Positions 8,838 through 18,368 of a stretch of 64,000 bases of DNA are shown here, piece after piece; positions within the stretch are counted from its first letter, which is position 1; each line of letters begins with the position of its first letter. Below the pieces are notes generated by a model that was given only the letters and a program-made list of their open reading frames with translations, had not been told where the DNA came from and made no database searches. A program made the position numbers and the translations under genes. This stretch comes from Thiotrichaceae bacterium (lineage in GTDB: Bacteria; Pseudomonadota; Gammaproteobacteria; Thiotrichales; Thiotrichaceae): NCBI GenBank assembly GCA_026989335.1, contig JALSJN010000040.1, positions 1-64,000 of the forward strand. Direction: 5' to 3'.

Positions 8838-10239
8838 AAATAAACCCAAGATTTTTTGTATTAAAATTCTTCAAATTAGGAAATATCTCATCCGCATCAC
8901 CTGCCGACATTCCCATCCACTGCGCTAACGTAGCACCGTATTGATCAACACCGTACTGCGGAATAAACCGACCATTATCACGCGCATCATCTTTGCCATC
9001 TAACTTCAACTCTGGCATTGTGCCGTAAATTTTCCCGCCTTTGACAGCACCACCCATTATCAAGTTATGCGTCGCCCAGCCATGATCGGTGCCATCATCA
9101 TTGGCGCTGTATGAGCGACCAAATTCACTGGCTGTAAACGTGGTTACACTATCTGCAACACCCAACTCTTCGGTCGTTTTATAAAAAATTGCCATCGCAT
9201 CATTGAGTACTTTGAGTTGTACACGATGATCATTGATTTGGTTGGCGTGCTGATCCCAGCCACCAAATTTAAGGAAGAATATCTGGCGTTTCATGCCTAA
9301 ACCTTCGCGTATCGAAATCATTTTCGCAGTCATCTTTAAGGCACTAGCAAGGTCATTCCCTTCGGGGTATGGCGTTGTTATTTGAGGTGCTTCTGCCATT
9401 TTCCCAACCAATAAGCCTACCCGCTCTTCTGCACTAATATAGGACTTTGTCATATGCTGTTGTATTAGTGACGGGTTGCTTATTTTTAGTATTTTGTGCC
9501 ATGCATCTATGCGGCTAGTTTTCCAACGAGGCCAATCATTTTTGGCAAATGCATGAATTTCATCAACGCCCGTATAGGGGTTGAGTGCAAAGTCTAAAGG
9601 GTTTAAGCCACGTTGCCAGACGCTATTACCGGCAAAACTAAACAGTGCAGGGTCGCGCGGACGATCATTGGCAGCGGCTAGCATATCCATCATGCGTCCA
9701 CCCCAGCCGGGTGGGTGAATACTTGATTTAGCGGCGCTACAGGCTTGTAAAAACTCCTGCTGGTGACTGTGTGAAAAAAGATCCGCGGGGAGTTGTGCGG
9801 TTTTATTTTGATAAGTTGTACGTGTAGTCGGCTCAATCAGTGAGCCGATATTAGCGGCAATGGCTAGTTTTTTGTTGTTATACAAGCTTTGTAGCTCAAG
9901 CATTGAAGGGTGAAATGCGTAGCTACTACCTGTAAGTGGTAAAAGGTTTTCATGTTTCAGTGCGATTTTTTTGCGTGTTTTCTTGTATTGATCGTAAGCG
10001 TTTTTTTCATAAGGCACGAGCATGTTAAACGCATCATTACCACCCGCCAAGAAAATACAGACTAAGGATTTATGATCGTTTAGGGCTGTATAGTCACTAC
10101 TTTGAGCCATCGCAGATTGTATCAAACTAAGCTTACCTTGTGTCGCCATTAAGGAGGATGCGCCGATACCCAAGACTAATGATTTTAAAAATGAGCGGCG
10201 ATATTTTGATTGTGAATTAGGCGTGCTTTTCATTGTCAT
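8836..10239 (-). CDS. DUF1501 family protein with Tat-type signal
   Basis: A 467-residue protein. The N-terminus has SKYRRSFLKSLVLGIGASS, a twin-arginine motif (RRSFLK) followed by a hydrophobic stretch and AMAQ cleavage site, so it is probably exported folded by Tat. The body has the DUF1501 hallmarks: LVCIFLAGGNDAFNMLVP near the start, SHSHQQEF, WGGRMMD, and near the C-terminus FGRSYSANDDGTDHGWATHNLIMGG. DUF1501 proteins belong to the alkaline-phosphatase/sulfatase-like fold. They are nearly always paired with DUF1800 proteins, as here: the DUF1800 stop lies 4 bp upstream in the same operon. The reaction is not established for the family. Confidence 0.85.
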   Translation of the reverse strand: MTMKSTPNSQSKYRRSFLKSLVLGIGASSLMATQGKLSLIQSAMAQSSDYTALNDHKSLVCIFLAGGNDAFNMLVPYEKNAYDQYKKTRKKIALKHENLLPLTGSSYAFHPSMLELQSLYNNKKLAIAANIGSLIEPTTRTTYQNKTAQLPADLFSHSHQQEFLQACSAAKSSIHPPGWGGRMMDMLAAANDRPRDPALFSFAGNSVWQRGLNPLDFALNPYTGVDEIHAFAKNDWPRWKTSRIDAWHKILKISNPSLIQQHMTKSYISAEERVGLLVGKMAEAPQITTPYPEGNDLASALKMTAKMISIREGLGMKRQIFFLKFGGWDQHANQINDHRVQLKVLNDAMAIFYKTTEELGVADSVTTFTASEFGRSYSANDDGTDHGWATHNLIMGGAVKGGKIYGTMPELKLDGKDDARDNGRFIPQYGVDQYGATLAQWMGMSAGDADEIFPNLKNFNTKNLGFI

Positions 10240-10243
10240 ATTC

Positions 10244-12061
10244 CTACTTTTGATTCAAGTACTCAGGCGAACTACTGATTAATAAGATTGCTTCACGCGC
10301 TTTCTCTAATCCTTGCCTTTCGTCTTTATGGAAAATTCCTTCTTCGTTCAAGTGCTCACTCACAATTTGTTTAAGCGGCTGTGACATTTCACCGTTGAGC
10401 AACACTATGTTTAAGTGTTCTAACAACTCATCCGTGTTTTTGGCTAATTTCGCTTCGATTGATAGATTAAGCTGAGAGCGTTGTTTTTTACCTTTCTCAT
10501 TGAGTAACGCAGCAGTCATCGCTTTACTGTCACTGAGGCGGGTAATTAAAGTGTGGGTTAAATTACTTGCCCCAACGCTGGTATTTTCATTGATTATTTG
10601 AAACTCTGGTGCTGTAAGCCCCGCGTTGTTGATCGCTCCTGCTGGTGAGAAACCTGAGGTAAAAAAACTAAAAACAGACTTCGCCTGTAACGGCCCTTGA
10701 CCTATCTTGTTTTTAAAATCGTTCATGCTTGTCCAAAAGCTGTAATAAGGGTAAGTACCCTGCCCGCAGGTTTTTTCAGGTTTCCAGCGATGCCCTTCTT
10801 TAAGCGTAGGCTGCATTTTAAAAGCACGCCATAAATGACTGATGCGTAATAACGGTTCACGTAGCTTGCCAAAGTTTGCAGGTTTATATGCTGCCAATGC
10901 ATCCTTGTCTAACAGAATTGCACTAGCAACTGATCCTAAATCACCCCGTACACCGCTACCGTTATTATCAAAAACCTCAGCAACACGCCTTACATAGTCT
11001 GGGCTTGGATTACTGGTGACAAGACGTTGAATCAGTAATTTGCTTATAAAAGGCGCAACATTGGGATGATTAAAAATATTATCTAAAGCAAACTTTAAGT
11101 CGGCTTTTGCCGTTTGCCCTGCAGGACTTTTTGCACCATTTAAAAGTGTTTTAGTGGAAGTGTCATGGTATTTTTCGACCGCCACCAGTGGGCGCGTTTT
11201 ATCCGCATTACCTGCATATTGTTGCCATTTTAAGTCGGCATAATTCCAACCCGTAAACACTTTTGCAAAGGCCTCAATGGTTTGTTGGTCATAAGTTGGG
11301 ATTGGATTGCCGCCTTTACTAGTAGAACCATCTAACTTTTCTGTGCCATCAATATTTAACTGATGAACACCGATACTAAATAACTGTAAAATCTCACGTG
11401 CATAGTTTTCATCAGGGCGAATATTCTCTTTTTTATTGGCTTTTTGATTACGACTCATACTTAAAAAATCACCCATCGCGGGATGCAAGGTGACCTCTTC
11501 AAGCAAATCACGATAATTCCCTAAACTATGTTTGACCAAGACATCATAATAACTGGTAACCGCTTTTTGATAATCACTTAAGCCCAAGCCATCTGAATCT
11601 GAAATAACCATAATTTCGCTTAACGCAAATGCCATACGCTGGCGTAGTTGATCAGGTGCATGCAAAGCCGTTTCCCACCAAATTTGTAAACGCGGGTAAA
11701 CAAACTCCCATGAGTCTTTAAGCTTTGTACCGTCATCATCTAAATTTGCACACATTTTCGTCGCGCGTTGAATAACTTTGGGTAAATGAAAGCTTGGTGT
11801 AAGCGTTAATTGATTTGCCAACCAATTTTCGTAACTTTTATCTTTAATCAGTTGATTAATGCTTTCTGTGGTAGGTCCAAACGTAGCACGAGTTAAAAAT
11901 GCAGCTGCATCTTTTTTGTTTGTGACAATATGATTATTGGCAAGTACTTCGAGCCTATTATTGCTTTCTTGTACAGGGTCTGTTTCATTTGTATTTCCAC
12001 CGCAAGCGCTAATTAACCAGGGGATGAATAGCATTAAAGCTATTGCCGCTTTCTTAGGCAT
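10244..12061 (-). CDS. DUF1800 family lipoprotein
   Basis: I prefer the ATG at 12061, giving MPKKAAIALMLFIPWLISACGG with a clear lipobox (ISAC); the frame can be read from 12100. The mature protein has AAAFLTRATFGPT (DUF1800 start), RLQIWWETALHAPDQLRQRMAFALSEI, LVKHSLGNYRDLLEEVTLHPAMGDFLS, ENYAREILQLFSIGVHQLN, FTGWNY and a C-terminal LLISSSPEYLNQK. All are typical of DUF1800. It is the first gene of a two-gene operon with the DUF1501 gene. In many proteobacteria this pair accompanies polysaccharide or cell-surface genes, and the neighbouring secreted hydrolase would fit, but the molecular role is unknown. Confidence 0.85.
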   Translation of the reverse strand: MPKKAAIALMLFIPWLISACGGNTNETDPVQESNNRLEVLANNHIVTNKKDAAAFLTRATFGPTTESINQLIKDKSYENWLANQLTLTPSFHLPKVIQRATKMCANLDDDGTKLKDSWEFVYPRLQIWWETALHAPDQLRQRMAFALSEIMVISDSDGLGLSDYQKAVTSYYDVLVKHSLGNYRDLLEEVTLHPAMGDFLSMSRNQKANKKENIRPDENYAREILQLFSIGVHQLNIDGTEKLDGSTSKGGNPIPTYDQQTIEAFAKVFTGWNYADLKWQQYAGNADKTRPLVAVEKYHDTSTKTLLNGAKSPAGQTAKADLKFALDNIFNHPNVAPFISKLLIQRLVTSNPSPDYVRRVAEVFDNNGSGVRGDLGSVASAILLDKDALAAYKPANFGKLREPLLRISHLWRAFKMQPTLKEGHRWKPEKTCGQGTYPYYSFWTSMNDFKNKIGQGPLQAKSVFSFFTSGFSPAGAINNAGLTAPEFQIINENTSVGASNLTHTLITRLSDSKAMTAALLNEKGKKQRSQLNLSIEAKLAKNTDELLEHLNIVLLNGEMSQPLKQIVSEHLNEEGIFHKDERQGLEKAREAILLISSSPEYLNQK

Positions 12062-12247
12062 GATAAAATCTCGTGTGCACTGAAATGAGCAAGTCTGCAA
12101 ACGGTTTTACATTACAAAAAACCGCTTGAGAATTGCTTTACAGCTTATTTTTATTTGATACTCAAGTTTTATAACCGCTAAATTATCAACCTAAGTTGCT
12201 TAACACACCCTTAACTCATGGTAATAAATTAAGTAAGTGATTCTCAT

Positions 12248-12721
12248 ATGACCACACTAATCCAAAAAGTTTCAGAAAATTTGCATAAAAATAAATTACG
12301 CGTCGCTACAGCCGAATCCTGCACCGGCGGTTGGTTAGCAAAACAAATAACAGATCTAGCAGGTAGTTCTGCCATTTTTGATCGCGGTTTTGTGACCTAT
12401 AGCAACCAATCTAAAGTTGATATGCTAGGTGTGCAAGCATCAACCTTGGAAGCACATGGTGCAGTTAGTGAAGCGGTTGTAAAAGAAATGACACAAGGCG
12501 CACTGTTAAACTCTCAGGCAAATATTGCCGTTTCTATTAGCGGCATTGCAGGGCCAGAAGGAGGCAGTGACGATAAACCTATCGGCACAGTCTGTTTTGG
12601 CTGGCAACGTAAAGGACAACAAGGGATTGTTGAAACATGTTTTTTTAACGGTAATCGAGATTCTATAAGAGCGCAAGCCGTTGATTTTGCACTAAATAAG
12701 ATAAGTGAAATAATTAATTAA
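12248..12721 (+). CDS. pncC: nicotinamide-nucleotide amidohydrolase PncC (CinA C-terminal domain)
   Basis: A 157-residue stand-alone CinA C-terminal domain. AESCTGGWLAKQITDLAGSS contains the conserved catalytic serine/substrate loop, FVTYSNQSK follows, and SISGIAGPEGGSDDKPIGTVCFG is the second signature. The enzyme deamidates nicotinamide mononucleotide to nicotinate mononucleotide in NAD recycling. It lies directly upstream of recA, an arrangement common in gammaproteobacteria. A recA promoter lies in the 180-bp gap, so the two genes need not be cotranscribed. Confidence 0.93.
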   Translation: MTTLIQKVSENLHKNKLRVATAESCTGGWLAKQITDLAGSSAIFDRGFVTYSNQSKVDMLGVQASTLEAHGAVSEAVVKEMTQGALLNSQANIAVSISGIAGPEGGSDDKPIGTVCFGWQRKGQQGIVETCFFNGNRDSIRAQAVDFALNKISEIIN

Positions 12722-12729
12722 TATTTTGT

Positions 12730-12759
12730 TTGCTTTATGTTCGTCATTATACCTATAAT
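12730..12759 (+). promoter_or_regulatory. predicted sigma-70 promoter of recA
   Basis: -35 TTGCTT (12730-12735), an 18-bp spacer and a perfect -10 TATAAT (12754-12759). The -10 is flanked by the inverted pentamers TGTTC (12738-12742) and GAACA (12761-12765). I found no CTGT-N8-ACAG LexA box of the enterobacterial type between pncC and recA. Confidence 0.6.
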
Positions 12760-12819
12760 AGAACAAAGAGTAACTAGCTCTAATAAATGACTGATTTAAA
12801 TTAATTTAAACTTTTTTAT

Positions 12820-12844
12820 GACTCCCTCACGAATTGAGGGAGTC
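12820..12844 (+). other. perfect hairpin in the recA leader
   Basis: GACTCCCTCA and TGAGGGAGTC pair over 10 bp around a CGAAT loop. The hairpin sits about 60 bp downstream of the predicted promoter and 57 bp before the recA ATG. No T-run follows, so it is not a canonical terminator. It may affect leader RNA stability or translation. Confidence 0.7.
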
Positions 12845-12901
12845 AACGATTAAGATACTCACATCAATTAACGGAAGCTAGAAAAAGCAAAGGACAAAAA
12901 A

Positions 12902-13969
12902 ATGGATGAGCAAAGAAAACAAGCATTAGCAGCAGCACTTGGGCAAATCGAAAGACAATTCGGTAAAGGCACAGTCATGCGCATGGGCGACTCAGCCGCC
13001 TCAAGAAATATTGATGTGATTTCATCAGGGTCATTAACACTCGACTTAGCACTCGGCATAGGCGGGCTACCTAAAGGACGCGTGATCGAAATTTACGGCC
13101 CAGAGTCATCCGGTAAAACGACCATGACCTTGCATGCCATTGCAGAGTGTCAAAAAGCAGGGGGCACCGCAGCCTTTATTGATGCAGAGCATGCACTTGA
13201 CCCTGGTTATGCAAAAAAGTTAGGCGTAAATATTGATGAGCTATTAATCTCACAACCTGATACTGGCGAGCAAGCCTTAGAAGTTACCGATATGTTAGTG
13301 CGCTCTGGCGGTGTTGATATGGTCGTCATTGACTCAGTGGCTGCCTTAACACCTAAAGCAGAAATTGAAGGTGATATGGGTGACTCACACATGGGCTTGC
13401 AAGCACGCTTAATGTCGCAAGCCTTGCGTAAATTAACGGCTAATATTAAACGCTCGAATACCATGGTCGTCTTCATCAACCAAATCCGTATGAAAATCGG
13501 TGTTATGTTCGGTAGCCCAGAAACAACCACGGGTGGTAATGCACTTAAATTTTACGCCTCGGTACGTCTTGATATTCGCCGTATCGGAGCCATCAAAAAA
13601 GGCGATGAAATTGTCGGCAACGCAACCCGCGTAAAAGTGGTTAAAAACAAAATGGCTCCTCCTTTCAAGCAAGCAGAATTTGAAATTAGATATGGTGAAG
13701 GTGTTTCGCACGTCGGTGAGTTATTAGACCTTGGGGTACAGGAAGGTTTAGTCAATAAAGCAGGCTCATGGTACAGCTACAAAGGTGAGAAGATTGGTCA
13801 AGGAAAAGATAACTCGGGCACTTACCTGAAAGAGAATCCAAAAATTGCTGATGAGTTAGAAGCGCTAATACGCGAAAAACTTCTACCTAAAAATGAAACA
13901 GAAGAAGCGACAAAGGAAGTTATTGATACCAAAACGGGCGAAGTGAAAAAAACTTCTGCAAAAAAATAG
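12902..13969 (+). CDS. recA: recombinase RecA
   Basis: 355 residues, normal for RecA. The Walker A loop is [19 protein letters not shown]. Other signatures are [62 protein letters not shown], and [35 protein letters not shown]. The C-terminus is shorter in acidic residues than in E. coli and ends lysine-rich (KTSAKK). RecA forms the ATP-dependent filament for homologous recombination and SOS induction. recX follows after 462 bp that contain a terminator and a mobile repeat, so recA is probably mostly transcribed alone. Confidence 0.98.
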   Translation: MDEQRKQALAAALGQIERQFGKGTVMRMGDSAASRNIDVISSGSLTLDLALGIGGLPKGRVIEIYGPESSGKTTMTLHAIAECQKAGGTAAFIDAEHALDPGYAKKLGVNIDELLISQPDTGEQALEVTDMLVRSGGVDMVVIDSVAALTPKAEIEGDMGDSHMGLQARLMSQALRKLTANIKRSNTMVVFINQIRMKIGVMFGSPETTTGGNALKFYASVRLDIRRIGAIKKGDEIVGNATRVKVVKNKMAPPFKQAEFEIRYGEGVSHVGELLDLGVQEGLVNKAGSWYSYKGEKIGQGKDNSGTYLKENPKIADELEALIREKLLPKNETEEATKEVIDTKTGEVKKTSAKK

Positions 13970-14096
13970 CAGATAAGATATACTTGTTCGTAGATTATTG
14001 TACGCAATTATAATGAGTTAAGAATCCCTGATCCTTCCCATAGCTTAATTCGCAATACTTGTGTGCAATAATCACTACATTTTCAGCCCTCCCCTT

Positions 14097-14117
14097 ACCC
14101 CTCTCTGAGGGGTTTTT
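14097..14117 (+). terminator. rho-independent terminator after recA
   Basis: Stem ACCCCTC (14097-14103), loop TCT, stem GAGGGGT (14107-14113), then a run of T to 14117. It lies 128 bp after the recA stop. Confidence 0.75.
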
Positions 14118-14264
14118 ACTTTTAAAGGCTCACCAAGAGCTAAACGATCCACTCTAATAATTGAGTTCAGCATTTCAAGAACAAAAAATGGTAGCTCACT
14201 ATAAATACATCGTTACAGCTCAAAAGGAAGTGCCGATGTTATTATAGCAAGGACAATAGTCTTT

Positions 14265-14399
14265 CTAGGGGAGGCCTGATTAAGTCGATTGGATTTTAGC
14301 GTAGAAAAATTTGTCGCTATTTTTTGCGCCTATCTTCGTGGATAATATCGGCAAATTTGGCAAGCTAAAAATAATTGGACTTGATCAGGGTCTCTCTAG
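14265..14399. repeat. MITE-like repeat family R1, copy B
   Basis: Ends GAGGCCTGATTAAGTCGATT and ATTGGACTTGATCAGGGTCT are inverted near-copies, bounded on both sides by CTAG. The interior shares TTTAGCGTAGAAAAATTTGTCGC-like sequence with copy C and TTCGTGGATAATATCGGC-like sequence with copies C and D. With the terminator it accounts for most of the 462-bp recA-recX gap. The remaining part (about 14120-14260) shows nothing I recognise. Confidence 0.75.
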
Positions 14400-14431
14400 A
14401 AGAATGTTGATCAGTAAGTGAGTAAATTAAT

Positions 14432-15040
14432 ATGAGTGAAATAGTAAATATAAACGACATCCTAAAACAAATAGAAGAAAAGCCAAAAACGAAAATTCAA
14501 AAAGTCAAAATTAACCCACCCAATAAATACGCTAAGCAAAACCAATATGCCAATAATAAAAAAGCCAAAAAGAAAACCAGTAAACTAGGTTTTACTAAAA
14601 GAAGTAACTTCGACCGCTGCAAAAACTCAGCTATTTATTCACTCGCCATGCGCGAACACTCACGTTTAGAAATCAAAAATAAGTTAAAGAAAAAAGACTA
14701 TATTGAAGGCGTAGATTTAGAAGAATTACTCAATGAGTTGGAAGAAAGTAATTATCTAAATGAAGAACGCTTTGTAGAAAGTTTTATCCGTTATCGAAGC
14801 GGGCGTGGTCAGGGGGTGATTAAAATTTCCAATGAATTAAGGCAGCGAGGAATAAAAGCCACCTTGATTCAATTGGCTATGCAAGAAGCAGAAATAGACT
14901 GGTTTAAACTCGCTAAAGAACAGCGTGAGAAAAAGTTTGGGCTGAAAAAACCAGAAGATTTTAAAGAAAAAGCACGACAAATACGTTTTCTTTCAGGGCG
15001 AGGGTTTGATTCTGAAGTGATCCGCGCTACTGTAGACTAG
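14432..15040 (+). CDS. recX: regulatory protein RecX with basic N-terminal extension
   Basis: The C-terminal 145 residues have the RecX three-helix repeats: AIYSLAMREHSRLEIKNKLKKK, LLNELEESNYLNEERFVESFIRYRSGRGQGVIKISNELRQRGI and KAREIRFL-like KARQIRFLSGRGFDSEVIRATV. RecX binds inside the RecA filament groove and inhibits RecA. The first 55-60 residues are lysine- and asparagine-rich (INPPNKYAKQNQYANNKKAK), predicted disordered, and absent from typical RecX proteins (about 150-165 residues). The gene follows recA in the usual order but is separated from it by a terminator and an R1 element. Confidence 0.88.
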   Translation: MSEIVNINDILKQIEEKPKTKIQKVKINPPNKYAKQNQYANNKKAKKKTSKLGFTKRSNFDRCKNSAIYSLAMREHSRLEIKNKLKKKDYIEGVDLEELLNELEESNYLNEERFVESFIRYRSGRGQGVIKISNELRQRGIKATLIQLAMQEAEIDWFKLAKEQREKKFGLKKPEDFKEKARQIRFLSGRGFDSEVIRATVD

Positions 15041-15058
15041 TTGAAATAATTAACACAC

Positions 15059-15222
15059 TGAGACCTCCTTTGCACGACTCGGATGACGGGTAAATAAGAC
15101 TTAAATTTCACTGCTTTTCGTTGGAAAACTTGCTAATAACTCGTTATTAGCTTCATTTCCCGCCTCAATCCGTAAAATTTAACCCAATATTTCTTTCGCC
15201 ACCCACCCGTGCAAAGGTCTCA
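15059..15222. repeat. MITE-like repeat family R2 (complete copy)
   Basis: The ends TGAGACCTCCTTTGCACG and CGTGCAAAGGTCTCA are inverted copies except for a 3-base insertion on the left. It is 164 bp, non-coding, and lies between recX and the DUF2306 remnant. A solo end of the same family is at 4368. Confidence 0.7.
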
Positions 15223-15230
15223 CACTAAAT

Positions 15231-15649
15231 ATGCCATATATCTATTTAGCTTATTTACACTTAGCAACTGTAGCCCCTACTTTTTTGTTAGGGAGCTACT
15301 TATTAGTTAGTAAAACAAAAGGGACTTCAAAACATCAATTAACTGGCAAAATATATATGCTTCTGATGTTACTCACCGCTGTTATTACATTATTTATACC
15401 ATCACAATTGGGCCCAAATTAGCGCGGCACTTTGGTTTTATCCATCTATTTAGCGCCTTGGTTTTATACAATGTACCCGCTGCATATTTCGCTATCAATA
15501 AAGGAGATATTGAAAAGCATAAGAGCATAATGATCGGTTTATATATTGGAGGTTTACTAATTGCCGGAGGCTTGCTTTCACCCCCGATCGCATGCTGTAT
15601 AACTGGCTATTTAATTGATGAGACCTTTCGAGAAAGTCATAATACATAA
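15231..15649 (+). pseudogene. DUF2306-like membrane protein, one-base frameshift
   Basis: Two frames make one protein. The first (15231-15422) reads MPYIYLAYLHLATVAPTFL and on to HQLTGKIYMLLMLLTAVITL and ends FIPSQLGPN-stop. Reading one frame over from the same spot gives KLARHFGFIHLFSALVLYNVPAAYFA and continues to the end at 15649 (KGDIEKHKSIMIGLYIGGLLIAGG). The joined product is a four-helix membrane protein of the DUF2306 type with conserved histidines. One missing base near 15415 (after GGGCCC) explains the break. It is either a recent inactivation or a base-calling error in a homopolymer. No function is known for the family. Confidence 0.75.
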
Positions 15650-15728
15650 AATTTCAAAAGGTCGCTTGAAACTCCCACAACAACCGTAGACAATACACTT
15701 TCATCCAAAAATGTAAGTAGAGTCACGC

Positions 15729-18368
15729 ATGTCATTAGAGTCAAAGAACGTACCCAGTACCGCAGAAGTCAGACAGGGGTTTCTCGATTTTTTTGCGAGT
15801 AAAAAACATAATAAAGTAGCTTCAAGCTCCCTCATTCCAGGAAATGACAAAACCTTACTATTCACCAATGCGGGTATGGTGCAATTTAAAGATGTATTCT
15901 TGGGTGAAGAGCAACGTAACTATACACGCGCCACAACCTCACAACGTTGTGTGCGTGCAGGCGGCAAACATAATGATTTAGAAAATGTGGGTTACACCGC
16001 CCGTCATCACACCTTTTTTGAAATGCTCGGAAACTTTAGTTTTGGCGATTACTTTAAAGAAGATGCTATCAGTTATGCTTGGGAATATTTAACCAAGGTT
16101 GCTAAATTACCCGCGAACAAACTATGGATCACGGTGTATGCCGATGACGAAGAAGCTGAGAATATTTGGATTAACAAAATTGGCTTTCCTAAAGAACGCA
16201 TCAGTCGTATCGGTGATAAACCCGGTAAAAAATACGACAGTGACAACTTTTGGGCAATGGGTGATACCGGCCCTTGTGGGCCATGCTCTGAGATTTTTTA
16301 TGACCATGGTGAGCATATTTGGGGTGGCCCTCCGGGTACAGCAGAAGAAGATGGTGACAGATTTATCGAGATCTGGAACTTGGTCTTCATGCAGTACAAC
16401 CGTTCAAAAGATGGCACGATGAATCCCTTACCCAAGCCTTCTGTTGATACAGGTATGGGTTTGGAAAGATTAGCCGCAATTTTGCAAAAGGGGCATAGCA
16501 ACTATGATATTGATTTGTTTCAAAACCTGCTTAAATTCATCGCGGGCTTAGCCGCAACTAATGACTTAAATAACGCCTCACTCAAAGTGATCGCAGACCA
16601 TATTCGTTCTTGCTCATTTATGATTGTCGATGGTGTTGTACCTTCTAATGAAGGACGTGGTTATGTATTACGCCGTATTATTCGTCGTGCCGCTCGTCAT
16701 GCGCATAAGCTAGGCCTGAAGGATGCATTCTTCTACAAGCTTGTTAAACCACTGGTTAAAGAAATGGGGGGAGCTTACCCTGAACTTGCTAAGGCAGAAA
16801 AAAAGGTCGAAGAAACGTTATTAAAAGAAGAGAAACGCTTTGCCGAAACGCTTGATCAAGGAATGAAAATATTAGATGAGGCGATCAAGGAAATGGAAGG
16901 AGATACCATAGCAGGAGAAGTATTATTTAAGCTTTATGATACCTATGGTTTTCCCTTAGACTTGACCGCTGATATTGCGCGCGAGCAGAATCTAAAGGTT
17001 GATGAAGCTGGTTTTGACGCTGCAATGAACCAACAGCGTGAACGTGCCCGTGCGGCAGGTAAATTTGAAACCGACTATAACGATAAGCTTGACGTGAATA
17101 GCACCACTCACTTTAGCGGTTATGATAAAACGGCAGATGAGGTCGAAATCGAGGCAATTTTTATTGAAGGTAAAAAGGTTGCCTCTTTAACCAAGGGCGA
17201 ACAAGCTCAGCTTATTTTAAAAACAACACCGTTTTATGCTGAGTCGGGTGGCCCTGTGGGTGATACGGGGTTACTGGTATCTGGCGAGACTATTTTTGAG
17301 GTACAAGATACTCAAAAACAAGGCACTACTTTTATTCATAACGGAGTGACGCAAAAAGGTACATTAACAGTAGGCGATAAAGTTACCGCTAAAGTAGCAG
17401 AGGATCGTCGCCAAGCAATTGTCTTAAATCATTCTGCTACACATCTCATGCACAAAGCATTACGTAATGTTTTGGGTGAGCATGTAGAGCAAAAAGGCTC
17501 CTTGGTTACGCCCACTTATTTGCGCTTTGATTTTGCGCACACTGACCCTCTGACTACGCAAGAAATAAGCTTAGTTGAGCACATGGTTAATGATGAAATT
17601 CGTCTTAATGCCGAAGCAAAATCAACCGTAACCAATATGGATGAAGCCATTAAACAAGGTGCAATGGCGCTGTTTGGTGAAAAATATGGCGATGAAGTTC
17701 GCGTCGTAAACATTGGTTACTCAACTGAACTTTGTGGTGGCGTTCATGTGAAACGTGCCGGTGATATTGGCTTATTTAAAATCACCAGTGAAAGTGGTGT
17801 GGCAGCGGGAGTTCGCCGTATTGAAGCAGTTACAGGCGCATCAGCATTAGAATGGATCGAGGCTCGCTCTAATCAATTAGACACAATTGCAAATTTGGTG
17901 AAATCAAGTAGTAAGGGCGTCGAAGAAAAGGTTTCGTTGGTATTAGAAAAATCACGCTCTTTAGAAAAAGAATTGCAGCAATTAAAGCAAAAGCTAGCGG
18001 CGCAAGCAGGTTCTGATTTAGCCTCGGATGCGACTGAAGTGTCTGGCATTCAAGTGCTTGCCACTAACCTTGAAGGTGCAGACCCTAAATCATTACGCGA
18101 TACAGTGGACCAATTAAAGAATAAATTAGGCAAAGCCGTTGTGATTGTTTCAACAGTCGTCGATGGAAAAGTAAGCTTGGTGGCAGGTGTAACTAAGGCA
18201 GAAACAGCACAAATAAAAGCGGGGGATTTATTGAAGCACGTTGCCAGCCAGATTGACGGTAAAGGTGGCGGGCGACCCGATATGGCACAAGGCGGCGGCA
18301 GTAATGCTGCGGCACTACCTGCTGCGCTAACTTCGGTTGAAACTTGGGTGAAGGAACAACTCGCATGA
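15729..18368 (+). CDS. alaS: alanine-tRNA ligase
   Basis: 879 residues, full length. Class II core motifs are at the start: [57 protein letters not shown] and [16 protein letters not shown]. The editing domain has [16 protein letters not shown] and [13 protein letters not shown], whose zinc-binding His/Cys set is intact. The C-Ala domain ends [14 protein letters not shown]. The enzyme charges tRNA-Ala and clears mischarged Ser/Gly. The stop overlaps the lysC start (ATGA), so the two are translationally coupled. Confidence 0.98.
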   Translation: MSLESKNVPSTAEVRQGFLDFFASKKHNKVASSSLIPGNDKTLLFTNAGMVQFKDVFLGEEQRNYTRATTSQRCVRAGGKHNDLENVGYTARHHTFFEMLGNFSFGDYFKEDAISYAWEYLTKVAKLPANKLWITVYADDEEAENIWINKIGFPKERISRIGDKPGKKYDSDNFWAMGDTGPCGPCSEIFYDHGEHIWGGPPGTAEEDGDRFIEIWNLVFMQYNRSKDGTMNPLPKPSVDTGMGLERLAAILQKGHSNYDIDLFQNLLKFIAGLAATNDLNNASLKVIADHIRSCSFMIVDGVVPSNEGRGYVLRRIIRRAARHAHKLGLKDAFFYKLVKPLVKEMGGAYPELAKAEKKVEETLLKEEKRFAETLDQGMKILDEAIKEMEGDTIAGEVLFKLYDTYGFPLDLTADIAREQNLKVDEAGFDAAMNQQRERARAAGKFETDYNDKLDVNSTTHFSGYDKTADEVEIEAIFIEGKKVASLTKGEQAQLILKTTPFYAESGGPVGDTGLLVSGETIFEVQDTQKQGTTFIHNGVTQKGTLTVGDKVTAKVAEDRRQAIVLNHSATHLMHKALRNVLGEHVEQKGSLVTPTYLRFDFAHTDPLTTQEISLVEHMVNDEIRLNAEAKSTVTNMDEAIKQGAMALFGEKYGDEVRVVNIGYSTELCGGVHVKRAGDIGLFKITSESGVAAGVRRIEAVTGASALEWIEARSNQLDTIANLVKSSSKGVEEKVSLVLEKSRSLEKELQQLKQKLAAQAGSDLASDATEVSGIQVLATNLEGADPKSLRDTVDQLKNKLGKAVVIVSTVVDGKVSLVAGVTKAETAQIKAGDLLKHVASQIDGKGGGRPDMAQGGGSNAAALPAALTSVETWVKEQLA

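Noticed and set aside
12820-12844. The recA leader hairpin as a rho-independent terminator for pncC
   Set aside because: No T-run follows the stem on the plus strand, and on the minus strand it is followed by A residues. It lies downstream of the recA promoter.
13207-13755. Several open frames on the minus strand within recA
   Set aside because: They are shadows of the highly conserved recA frame, with no ribosome-binding sites and no recognisable protein motifs.
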